Below are positions 26,359 to 39,895 of a stretch of DNA of 64,000 nucleotides, piece after piece. Positions within the stretch are counted from its first letter, which is position 1; each line of letters starts with the position of its first letter. The DNA is taken from positions 1 through 64,000 of the forward strand of contig CAJNOL010000495.1 of assembly GCA_905250125.1 (NCBI GenBank), written 5' to 3'. Origin of the DNA: Rotaria sordida. Lineage: Eukaryota; Rotifera; Eurotatoria; Philodinida; Philodinidae. Position numbers and translations under genes: made by a program. Below the pieces are notes generated by a model. That model saw only the letters and a program-made list of their open reading frames with translations. It searched no databases and was not told the DNA's origin.

Positions 26359-29300
26359 AATTATTTTTTTCTCTTAAAATTTCTTCTACTAGTAAACATT
26401 CGTATGAGTAGTTATGACTTTTCTGTCTTTTCTTCTTCTTCTTCTTTTTTTTATTTATATTCAAACATATTAGAAAAAAATAAAGTAAGAACATTATTGA
26501 TACTGTTACAGTATTCAGCAAGAATCAATAAATGATTAATTTCTTTCAAAATTTATTTACTATGATAGAAAGATAATAATACATTAATTAAATAAATGAA
26601 AAAATCAGAGTAAACAGTTTCATGTCATTTTATATCTTGATTAACATAAGTTTATCTGTCTCGAGTGATCAATATTTTATCTAGTATCGAAGGGCTGAGG
26701 AAGCTGCATCCCTCCGAACATCGAGTTGGCCTTTTCAAAGTTTGTAATTATTATATCACGTACTACGTGCTTGCACTTTAAAAAAATAGATGTTCGCCGT
26801 CCCAGAGCTTTAAATCATCTCTCTGGAAGAGAAAATATGAATAAAATACGATAAAGGATACATTTCTTAATTAAGATTATAGATATACTATCAAAGTAAT
26901 GATTAATTCATAATTAAATTCCAATAGCTTTAATGTATCCTACAAATATCTCAAGATTGTTAATGTTTTATTAAATATAATTATTCAAATCTCTTGAAGC
27001 TTTTGAGAAAAGAATAGTAATCATAGATTTTCTGTGATTAATTAACAAAATTTGTATAGGCGCAGAGTAGATTCGTTTAAAACTAATAGGACAGACGAAT
27101 CAATTGATATAACTTTGTTAGGATCATAAAATTAAAATTCATCAGTAGCTGAACTTCTTTTTTGTATATTAACTAATATGTTGTACTACTTTACTAAACT
27201 GTAAGTCCGTTAACAACCATTCATTCATTCATTCGAAATAAGCAGCAAGAGATTTCTAACTATAATTCTTTTTCATGTTCAATATTCATAACTGATCATA
27301 TGTGAAAGCATTATAAAATTCAAAGAATAATAATATGTTTCTATCAAAATTATTTGTCATACAATTAATGCTAAAATTTATTATGATATTAAATAGTTTG
27401 AATTTCATCGCTGTAATATTGAAGTGAACAATGATTTTATTCTTTTGATATATCTAATCAATTGAATGTCGTACTCGAGAACAAATTTTTTGTTGTCTTT
27501 ATGGTAAAACTTAAAGTATATAGATTTCTCATGATCATATTAAGCGCTCAAATAAAGAAGAAAAATCAAAAATAACGAAGAAATGTTCTCACATTTTCTA
27601 GAAATATTCATTACATAGTTTTTGAATTAAATTTAGCTGTTAATCATATATATATATAAAGAGATAGATAGAGATTATTAGAGTCGGAAATTACTATATG
27701 TTGAACATGAATCGCGAATGCAAAAATTCATCGTAATTCAGTCATCTGTTATAATTCAAGAAGAGCAGAAATATCGGAAAAAAAGGGCAACATTTTAGAT
27801 TGTCTCATGCGTAAATATGATTCGTTGGAAATAAAAATGATTCGTACAGTAATGTTTCTATTGACATTTGATGCACTTATATTTTTTTTTTGTCTATTAG
27901 AAATATTTATTTTGTGCTTGAAATTTTTGATGGTAACTTCATTTTTTACTCATCCAAATATAGAGAATTATTTGTTGTTTGACGGCTGCATATAGTAAGT
28001 GCCTAATGTCATTAGATGCATCTTGATCTCGAAGATGTTCGTCAACCTAATTTTGTAATTTTTTTACTGTCACGATCTGTTTTTTTTTTTTGTTCTTGGT
28101 ATTTTACATTAAGATTATGTTTCATATCAGCAAAGCCATTTTATTTTGTTGATTAAAGGATATAGTCAAGAATAAAATACATCATCACCTTCTTTAAGAT
28201 CCTGTCAATATAAATTAATGACATAGAAATCGTAGTATACGATAATCTTGTTGAACTGACCATATGTTCACTCGAATATGTATATATAATTTATTTGTTC
28301 GATTTATTAAGTAATATTTAAGAACAAAACGAAATACGATATATGAGCATTTGAAATGCTTGGAGATGACGAAAACAAAAAAAGTGTCATGTTCAATTAA
28401 AGAAAACTGTCTAATCTTTCTATTCTATTAAGATTAGTTAATTTTCAGATACTATCTCTTTTTGTAGTAATCTTTAAGTATATGTTTTGTTAAATTATGA
28501 TTCAACGATTTCAAAATGAAAAAAATTGACGCATATTTCTTTGTAAATACCCAAGGGTATATGACAAAGTAATTAAATAATTCTGTTGTGTTTGCCAGCA
28601 AAATGAACTATTTCATTGCAAAGTATCATAAGTATAAAAATTGAAACGCAATACTGATTCATTATTATAGCGAATAACTTCCGACACATGTGACTTAGTA
28701 TATATACGCAAATAAATTCTCTTCTTTCAGTTACATAAATCAACAGATTTAAAATTTAAAGTATCCATTGATATTCATTTATCAAGAATAAAAAAAAAAC
28801 ATAATACTAAGTGAACTTTTCTTACTATATATATATATATATCTATTGTAAGTTTAATAATATAAGTATATTTAATTATAAAATTGTCGTGACATAAAAG
28901 ACATTCTATGTAATGAAATGTTTCCTCTATGAGAAAATCTGTGCAGGCCGTACAGTAAAAGTCTCTTCATATTTTTGCTATCAACGCATATGGTATAGCT
29001 CTTTCGCTTTTTTTTGTTTTGGTAATATCTACTTCATCTTATTTTCTTATTATAACATTTGTTAAATATTTATTCGTTTCAATTATAGAATACTTCTGTT
29101 CATTAATTAATTCTAAGTATTTCAATACGTATAAAGGGATACCCGAAGCAATTCTAGACATTCTAATGTGTCTTGGGTAATTTTTATTTATAATAATATC
29201 TTTAGATTCATTTCTCTTTTTTTTTTTTTTTACGGGAAAACAATTTCTTAATAAATATTTATTTGTGAACATATGATCGGACTAGAAATTTCTATTCGAT

Positions 29301-32300
29301 AATTTTAATCTCGGAAATAACCTTTGTACAATTGAATTTTCGTTGCGTGAAAACCAGTTGTTGCATATACTAATAAGATTAATCTCTTTCACGCAGTACA
29401 TGAATAAAAAGAAATGCGTTAGAAAAAATGTAACTATTGGGAATATTGTCTCTAGAGATGAGACAAAAATATATTCAGTATTATTATCGTACAATGGATA
29501 CTAAGACTTGATAATTCTAGTGGAGAAAAAAAATAATAGAAGAACTACAATGTGTATAAGTTTTTTTTTTTTAGACAAATAGAACTCATTATGTTGTCCT
29601 AGTAGAACAACTTAATTCTATACGATTAAAACTATCTTGATGTAACAAAATTTATTATTGACTTAAATATAATAAATAAATTTGTCAATTCTTTGTATTA
29701 AGTCGACAGCGCATTTTACTGAACATACAGCTTTCAACATTTCAGAAAAATAATGACTTTTGCTCAAAATTGTATGCAATCATAAATCATATTATAGTGC
29801 TATTTGATGATACAATAAACCAACAATATACTTATTGACAAAAGAAATAACCGGTTAAACTGATTCACCCTTATTTTTTTTAAGCGGATATTGTTCCGCT
29901 AAGTATGCAATGTCGAGACTAGAACACTTGTGCAATAAGTGGAGATTCATAATATATCATTGCCGAATTATGATCATTTTATTGATCTATTTCTTCTTGG
30001 TCAGTTTCTTTCAAGAAAAAAAAAAAAAGAATGAATTAAAAGATTAATTTTATTGACAGATAAATCTAACTAAAACTAAAATGTTCGAAAAGCTTTAACA
30101 AAAATAAATATTTTTGTCTCGAAATATAGAGCCTATCGAACATTATATTCTTCCTTTGATAATAGACTAAGTTTATAATAAACTTCTTATCTCATGACAA
30201 AACTCATTTATCTTTTTCTTTTTTCTAACTTTTAAAACATTCTTATTTTAGTTAGATTTATCTGTTTATAAAGTTTCAGATTAAAACATTACACTTCAAT
30301 TTTTCCTTTTTGTCAAAAGAAATTAATCAAGAAGAAAAAATCCCGTAGAATGATTAATAACCAGAAATAGTATAATACGAGCTTAAGTTATTCTACATAT
30401 ATCCTAGTATCAATGTCATCTACTTATGATAGAAATATGAAGTCAACGAAAAAGGATGAATCACTGTAAGTGATTCCTTTCTAAGCTTAATAAAATATAT
30501 TGATAGGTTTTTGAAAATAACAAAAAATACGTTAGTTATAATAAGATATTGCGTTTATCTATTTGGCCTTGTATTAAGAACACGTACATGGATATTTGTT
30601 ATCATTGTATATGGATCAACATATTTGTCTTATAATATGATATTTCTTCTAGATTAGTATAAATAGGAAATACTTCTAATGACAGTATTCGATTTTATCG
30701 ATACGAAATATTTTGTATTACGCGATAATATATTAAATTTATTGTTGAATGTTTTCATACGAAAAAAAACAAAAAAATAATAATAAGAAGAAGATTAAAT
30801 GATTGATTAAATTCTATGATAATCATTCGATCTATTACTTGAATCAAATGAGGAAAACAAGAGAAATATAAAAAAAATCTAATAAATATATCTTAAGATA
30901 GATTTCTAATGTCAAAGTTTAGTCAGAATTTTCTACTATTCTATTTACATCAACTAATAATATGATTTTTCTTTGATGGGTAAGAAGAATATTTTGTTGT
31001 TTTGAACTAAGATTGATTATGTTTGTGTTTGTCGGTTTGGTAATAAATGTCTATCTTGGGTCACATAGATGTATCGAAGAATTTCTATTTGTTGGTAAAA
31101 CGATACTTTCGAGAATGTAAAGACAACGACTAATACTTGAGAGTAATTACATGAGAGAGGGAGAGACAGACAAACACAATATGCAAGCAATCAAATCTCT
31201 TATACGCGCGCGCATATACACTCAAATGAGCAAGTGGGTTTAGTTGCTTTTATTCTTATATATTATTAAGGTAGTATCATCGACTTTTGTTTTTGATATA
31301 GATTTTCTTCCGTTATTTGCAGTTCATTGAGCGTAAAACGTGAGTGAATGTCAAGGGATGAAATTTTCATATTTATGATTAATTTTATTAACAATACAGG
31401 TTCTAACTATCTGAAACGAGACAAAACAACAGTAAATTTTGCTCTGTTCTCTTTTCTTCTTCTCGTCTACTCTTCATTCTTTGCCTCTTATCGAACAAAC
31501 TGCATTATAGAATGAAGAGCAGCGAGACCAATGAATAGACACAATGATAATCATGATGTAAAAATCTTCTTTTTTGCATTTCTTGTTCCTTTCCGAAAGG
31601 CTTTTCAACCACGCTATTCTTCACTTGTTCTTCAACCTATTGACAAAACATAGGCAATAGTCAAAAACTGTAATATTTCCTTTTTATATAAGAGAAGAAA
31701 AAAAAATCATATGAAGGAAATTTATCTTTTCGTTTTTTGTATCGAAGTAAGTCTCGATTTATATACTATAAAATAAAAAAAAAGATGCTTTTCAAAGATT
31801 AATATGACAAATTCAATTGACACATTAATTTAATAGAAAGATGTATAATCCTTTCTTTCTTTATTTGTATCTGTATTATCATTTTTATAGTTGTGTATTG
31901 TCCAGTCTATTGATATAACAGTTGAAACGATATTCTTTTTTCGAATAAAAATAAAAATAATAATAATAATAATAATCATAATCATAATCATTATCATCAT
32001 CATCATTAGAAAAACTGAAGATAAAAAAAAGAACAAGAAGAAATATTTGATGATTAATTCTTCATAGAAATTATTATATAAATGAGAAATATCTGTTAAC
32101 CATCATTCTATGATCTAAAATTATGTATAGATTATCATTATTATTAATTGACTTCAAGTAAAAGTGTACTGTTTTTTGTATTATATTATTCTATTTAATT
32201 TTCTTCTTATTGCATTATTAACAAAAAGAAGAAGTAATAAAAACCAGTGTCAATCGATTAATAAGAATAACAGATATTGTCAATAATACCTAAGGTATGT

Positions 32301-34298
32301 TCTTTGAAAAATAATAGAAGATAAAAGTCATTGGTTTTGTTTTTGACCCAGATAAAATAAAAGAAATTCTTCAGTAGAACAATAAATGAAATCATCTAGA
32401 AAATTATATTAAATAAACGATTTCATATTTATAAATTAGATTGAATACGTGACAATAGTTTTGAGAATCTTTAGTTTTTCTATTATAAATTAAAATTTAT
32501 TAAAGTTAATATGAAAGAATTATAATAATCATATTTAATTAAAGCAAATGTTCATTCAGTACGCCTACAGTCGAAAATAGTATAAACTTGCTCGTTATTC
32601 AATATCACTAATTTAGTTTCTTTTCATCATTTTTCTCAAGTGCTCAATTATGATATACACAAACGATGGAAAGACGACATGATAAGTGTGTGTGTGTTAA
32701 ACTGTCAGACCCAATAAAATTGTGAGAGCATCATATGTGGCAAAGCGATGATGTCAAATTCTGGCATAACAATTAGACTAGTCTGTTTTTTTCTTTTTCT
32801 TTTTCTTTTTTTTTTAGTTTCAACGTCACTATTACCATCATTGACACGTTCTCCTAATTCCATTATATAGTATCCAAGTTATTACTATGCAGTTCATTGT
32901 GTCTATTCGTTCAAAGATGAATAAAATGGCGTTATGCCCTCGGACAATCTCATTTCCTAGCATTTTTTTTCTTTTGTTAATAGACTATGAGTGTTTTGCA
33001 TTTCTATCTCTATTTAAAAAACAAAATTCGTATTACGAATTATTCTCATCGATTATACACATGCTTTAATATATAGATCCCCTGGTGAATTTCTTTTTCT
33101 TTTTTTTATCTAACACATTGATAGATTAAAACAACGTAGAAACTCGTAAACAGCTAAGAATTGATCTTGATTAGAAGAAAAGATGCTGATCTATTATTAA
33201 TGAGAAAAATCATCTGTTAGAAGAATCGGTTTTTTCTATTATATTTCCCGATAATTTACTTCTTTTTCCTTTTAACTCATAACTGAGAACGAGCATACAT
33301 AAGTAAGGAGTTTACTTTGATCCTAAATTGCAGGTGACTATTTTATTTTCTTCGTCTCTTTTCTTTTCTTTTCGTTTTCTTTTCTTTCTTTTTTTCATTT
33401 CCAGAATAAATATAACAAGAACGATATAGCATCAACGATTGTTGTTTACAATGATCTCGACCATCGACTACGATTGTGAATGTCGGTGACAATCGGTGAA
33501 CGAAAAAAAAAAAAAAAAAAAAGAAGAAAAGTGCTTATCAATTCAACAGTAAGGGAAAGTGTCGACTGGAAGTAAAAGAGAAAAAAACGCTAATATTTGC
33601 CTCTCTTCTCGAGCATAAGAGATCGCACAGAAAGACATTGAGAAACAACATGTTCGATTAATGCTCGTTATTTTCTGTTAAGTATAATATACATTGAACT
33701 TACGATTTTTTAATAAAATTTCTATTTTTATTCATTTCAATTATAAAGTAATTTGAGCTTTAAATTTATATTGTGTTTGTTTCGACAGATGTTGTTGCAA
33801 GAAAAAAATAGTACAGAACTATAATCATCAATTGTCAGTCTGTTTAGTACCAAAGTTGTTAAGATAAAAGGCACGTACTGTTTTACATTAAATATACAAT
33901 GTGCAGATTTTTTATACTTTTCTTCTCAATATTGATGATCAAAAAGTGTTGTTTTTATTCGAATGTTTTAATATAAAATAGTTAGCAGATAAGAGAAACA
34001 CCTGCACTTTGAGTTATCCAAGAGCTTGAAATAACAATGCGTTCGATGAATAAAAGGTAAAGAAAACTATTCATAAAATCATAGAAGTAAAATGGAGTTT
34101 GACAGGAAATGTCATTCAAACATCGCTTTTTTTCTTCCCATTGTTTGTTAAGTTATATTCAAGTTGATTTATTTGTTCTTTGAAAACAAGTACATGACTA
34201 TTCATTATTTTTGAATGAATATAAATGATTTTCCGTTAATCCAATGTAATCAATAATATATATATATATGAAAATTATTTTTACCTTTAGTTTGGATA
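26359..34298. other. Long 7.9-kb gene desert
   Basis: No exon can be supported on either strand. The first part holds the 3' UTR of the upstream gene and a dispersed repeat (26690-26860). Elsewhere there are short microsatellites, for example AT at ~28828-28842, GCGCGC at ~31204 and AAT at ~31955-31975, and T/C-rich tracts at ~33355-33390. The right end must hold the promoter and any non-coding 5' exons of the GPCR gene. Confidence 0.5.
26690..26860. repeat. Dispersed repeat, second copy of the ferlin intron 18 family
   Basis: Collinear, diverged match to 16905-17130 including TTTGTAATTAT and GAGAAAATATGAATAAAATAC. Boundaries are approximate. Confidence 0.5.
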
Positions 34299-35630
34299 AT
34301 GAAATCAAATTCATTAGAATTAGAACGTGTTATTCCGGTTGAAAATTTTCTTAGTTTAACACAATCAAATACAATATTATTTAATTTATCTTCATCATCA
34401 TCATCATCATTATCATTTCAAAAAAATTTTAATTTATCAACAATACAAATTGATACTATATCATCCTATGATCCATATCAACATATAACTGAAACAATTG
34501 TTTATAAATATATATGTTTAGCTATATTTGTTATTGGTGTAGTTGGAAATTTACTCAGTGTTCTTGTCTTTAGTCGACCATCATTACGACATCGTTCATG
34601 TGCTGTTTATTTTCTTGCTTTAGCAATTACTGATATAGCATCTTTATGTGCTTCATTTATTGATACCGTCCTTCCATCTTATAATAATGTAACATTGACA
34701 GCAAAATCGTTATTTATATGTAAATTAAATCCTTTAATGGTTTATTTTACAACAGATCTTTCAAATTTTTTATTAGCTGTTGCATCAATTGATCGAGCGG
34801 TATCAATTCAATGTCCGCATACATCAACAAAATTTTGTCGTGCACGTATTGCTATATATATAATAATAGCTATGTCAATAATGTTTCTTATAATAAATGG
34901 ACATATATTTTGGGGTTTTGAAATAAGTAATATACCTCCAGCATTTCATGGATGTATGCCATCAAAAAAACGAATAACTTATAATAAAGGACATGATTCA
35001 ATAACTTATGATCGTTTTTATGCAATATTTGATTCATTAGATATGTTATTTGCTGTTGTTATTCCATTTATTGTTATGTTAGTATGTAATATAATAATAT
35101 TAATTCGTGTTATAACATCACGACGATCAATAAGAACAATAATAACAACAACAATTCAATCAAAAAAATTTCGTAAAAGACATGAAAAAGAAAAGCAATT
35201 AACTGTGATGTTACTTGGTAGTGCAGCTGGTTAGTAGTTTTATTAATAAATTTAAATAAAATGAAAATAAATGACGAAATTTTTCCGTTTTTTTTTTGTT
35301 TTAGCTTTTTTAGTATTTACATTACCAACAGAAATAAATGACACGGTACGTGCATTCCGTCCATCACATGCGTCACAAACAAAAGGTGCCATGGCTTTAT
35401 TAACAGCTATATTTATTGCTATGGGACAATTAAATCATGCGATTCATTTTTATATTTATACATTAACAGGTGGAGTTTTTCGAAATGAATTAATTCAATT
35501 ATTTAATGTGACAAAAAAGAAATCTCTATCAAATAGACGACGTACTACTGAACAAAGTCTTTTACATTCAAAATCATTACAACATAATAATGTGACAATG
35601 AATATAAATACAAATGTTCATGAATTTTAA
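34299..35630 (+). CDS. Class A (rhodopsin-family) G-protein-coupled receptor, peptide-receptor-like
   Basis: Two exons, 34299-35229 and 35305-35630, joined by a 75-bp GT-AG intron inside TM6, give 418 aa. Seven hydrophobic segments are visible at about 70-92, 101-123, 141-165, 183-203, 247-269, 300-320 and 345-366. TM1 has GNLLSV, TM2 has LALAITD, C141 and C219 can form the TM3-ECL2 disulfide, and TM7 has NHAIHFYIY in the NPxxY position. The TM3 end reads D165-R-A rather than DRY, and TM6 lacks the usual CWxP. The N-terminus (~1-60) is Ser/Asn-rich with NLS and NVT glycosylation sites and a Ser run. The overall pattern suits invertebrate neuropeptide receptors (FMRFamide/sex-peptide-receptor-like), but the ligand cannot be told. 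The basic, Ser-rich tail suits regulation by phosphorylation. Confidence 0.88.
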
Positions 35631-36616
35631 AAAAAAAAAATTTAAGGGTTATACTTATTATATACCATAGGAATCGAAATTTTTTTCACGAAATACCTTT
35701 TTTCCTTTTTTGAATAAATAAAATCAACACATAAAAAAAGAACATTGTATATTTAATAGAGTTTTTTACTCGTGCTTTTCTTTTTATTCTATGAACGAAT
35801 TGTTTACTAAAAAAAAGAAAAAATATTGTTTTTTCTCGTGTCAAACGTTTAAACTTTAATATTTTATTAACGTTTCAACAAAACAAAAAGTCATTTCTAA
35901 GTATTAGAAATTCAATTTATGCTTAACAAAGTATACAAAAATATGACAATGATTATAATGACCACGTGTTTAATATTAATATAAGTACAATATTACAAAT
36001 CAGATATTTTATACTTATAGAACAATTTTTCAAATTTATTCTGCATTCAATTTAATGTACTAAAAGAATGGAAAAAAAATTTGACATGATTCGAAATGAA
36101 ATAATATTTCTTGAAATGTTTCGAAACAATTAACATCTATTATTAAATGGAAAAACAAAACAATTATCTTAAAATATTTGTTATGTCATAGTTTCTATGT
36201 CTTCCGTGATAAAGATTTGAAGAAATTTGTTAATATCAATAAATTATTATTCGTTTGTTTGTTTGTTTTTTGTAAACGAAATTATTTTTTCGTATGGTTT
36301 TTTTTTCTCAAAATTTTTTGAAATATAGAATAGAAATTATGATTATTATTTTTAAATTAAATTATTTTCTTTTACAAAAACAAAAAAAAATCAATTATTT
36401 CATATAGATAGATAATTCTTAATGATGATATTCAAATGAAAATATTTTATTTTGTCATTTTTCTTTTTATTAATAAAACAATAAAGATGTTATAAATTAA
36501 ATCATAATTTTCTTGTTATTTTTATTCGTCTTCAATCAAATGTTGTTAAATGATTAAAACAAATAATATATTTGATATTGCTTTTTTTTTTCTTTCTTTC
36601 TTTCATCAAAAACTCT
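35631..36616. other. Convergent intergenic region between GPCR and RPS15
   Basis: About 1 kb of AT-rich sequence between two convergent genes. It contains likely poly(A) signals for the GPCR (AATAAATAAA near 35714) and no coding exon. Confidence 0.5.
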
Positions 36617-37078
36617 TTATTTGAGTGGAATAAAACGAGATGAATGTGTTGCACCAATACCCGGTCGACCATGTTTAACTGGTTTATATGTTATTGAAAA
36701 TTCTCCTAAATAATGTCCAATCATTTCAGGTTTAATTTCAATTGAATTAAATGTTTTTCCTTGATGAACACCAACAACACAGCCAACCATTTCAGGTACA
36801 ATAATCATATCACGTAAATGTGTTTTAATAGCTTGTGGTTTTTCTAATTCAGGTGTTTCCTTTTTAGCTTTACGTAAACGTTTTATTAATGCCATTGGTT
36901 TACGTTTAAGACCACGTGATAGACGACGTCGTGCACGACAATGTAATAAAGGCATTAATTGTTCATTATTCATATCTAATAATTGATCGAGATCAACACC
37001 ACGATATGTAAATTTACGAAATGTTCGTTTCTTTTTTAATTCAGCTGCACTTATGCTAGTATTTTCTTGATCAGCCAT
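36617..37078 (-). CDS. RPS15: 40S ribosomal protein S15 (uS19)
   Basis: Single coding exon of 153 aa, close to the 145 aa of mammalian RPS15. The sequence is clearly uS19: [76 protein letters not shown] and the end [12 protein letters not shown]. The protein sits in the head of the small ribosomal subunit near the decoding site. The start is the ATG before ADQEN. A splice acceptor lies only 9 bp upstream, so the 5' UTR is spliced. AATAAA overlaps the stop codon (AAATAAA), implying a very short 3' UTR or use of a later signal. No defects are seen. Confidence 0.97.
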   Translation of the reverse strand: MADQENTSISAAELKKKRTFRKFTYRGVDLDQLLDMNNEQLMPLLHCRARRRLSRGLKRKPMALIKRLRKAKKETPELEKPQAIKTHLRDMIIVPEMVGCVVGVHQGKTFNSIEIKPEMIGHYLGEFSITYKPVKHGRPGIGATHSSRFIPLK

Positions 37079-37087
37079 GATTTATAT

Positions 37088-37152
37088 CTATGAAAAAATC
37101 AAATATAAATTAAATAAGAAATTTTCTTTTTTTTGTTATAAAATATACTTAC
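37088..37152 (-). other. Probable 5' UTR intron of RPS15
   Basis: Read on the minus strand, a strong donor (gtaagtatat) at 37152 and an acceptor (tttttcatag) at 37088 enclose 65 bp just upstream of the start codon. A spliced 5' leader is common in ribosomal protein genes. Confidence 0.6.
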
Positions 37153-37156
37153 ATTG

Positions 37157-38145
37157 AATTTGTTTGAGTTTGATAGATTCAATAAAATTTAGTCGTTCAC
37201 AACGACTTACGTTAGAATATCTAGAATATATATTAATATTTGTTATTTGACGAGTTAAATAATAATAAAAAAGAAAAAGAAGAGTATATTTTTCTTCATT
37301 ATTCGTTTATTTATTTTATACAATTGAAAAACCAGAGAAAAAAAGAAAAAAAAAAGAGAGAACCTTCTTGTAGTAATAGAGTATGAAAAAAAAAAGAGAG
37401 ATTGAGAGAAAGAAGCGGCGACACTGCAACGCAACGATTATTGTAATTCAGTAGACATACACACAAGATACACACACGCAAAAGAAAAAAAAAAAAAAAA
37501 AAAAAGAAATCAAGTAAAAAACCGAGAGAGACAAAAGATGCTAAAAGCGATAGACAGATCGAATACTAGACATGCACATTTTGTGCAGGGCCAAATTTTG
37601 TGGCTATTGCATGATGGACACCGCCAATGAGTATTGTTGTCATTCCATGAATCGAACAATATGTAGAACGAAAAAAAAAAGAAAAATTAAGACACAAGAA
37701 TCAACGACAATGACAACGAATAACAACATAGAAAAAAAAAAGAAAGAGAGAGAGAGAGAGAGACTAGAGAGCAGCAGCAATAATACGCGCAATGCGTAAG
37801 TACAAAACAGATGAGGTATGTATATATGACAAACAGACACAAAAAAAAAAAGATTTTGGCTGCCTGTGTACGTGTCACTGTTGGTTTTAGTGTTTTCTCT
37901 GTCGAGCGCGTTCAGAGATACACAAACAAAAAAAAAAAAAACAAAAAACGATAAATTGAACTAGAGGAAACAACTCGAGTTTGACTTTGAACATGCACAC
38001 TGTACGAGAAATACACACAAGATGAGAAGAAAAAAAAAATGAAACGACCATTCTAATATAATAGTGTAGAGTGTATGAATAAAGAGAATAAAAGAGAGAC
38101 ACAAAAATAATAATAATAATAATAATAATAATAAACGAAAAGGAA

Positions 38146-38176
<31 letters not shown>

Positions 38177-38268
38177 CAGAGAAAGAGAGCCACATGCCTG
38201 TCTGTTTGACGACTAATAAAATTTTATTTTTTTCGTAAAATTTTTTTTTTTAAATTCAATTATTTCTT
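37157..38268. repeat. Purine-rich simple-sequence region between RPS15 and Galpha-q genes
   Basis: Low-complexity sequence made of poly(A) runs, GA runs (about 37743-37765 and 38152-38176) and an AAT run (about 38106-38134). Apparent reading frames through it are Ser/Leu/Phe or Lys/Glu-rich artefacts of the repeats. It holds the promoter of RPS15 on the left and the 3' UTR of Galpha-q on the right. Confidence 0.7.

Positions 38269-39895
<1,627 letters not shown>

Noticed and set aside
31830-32036. Open frame with Met/Ile runs on the minus strand
   Set aside because: Produced by AAT/ATC simple repeats.
37572-38195. Several open frames with Ser-Leu or Lys-Glu runs
   Set aside because: Frames through GA, AAT and poly(A) microsatellites; no family similarity and both strands are open at once.
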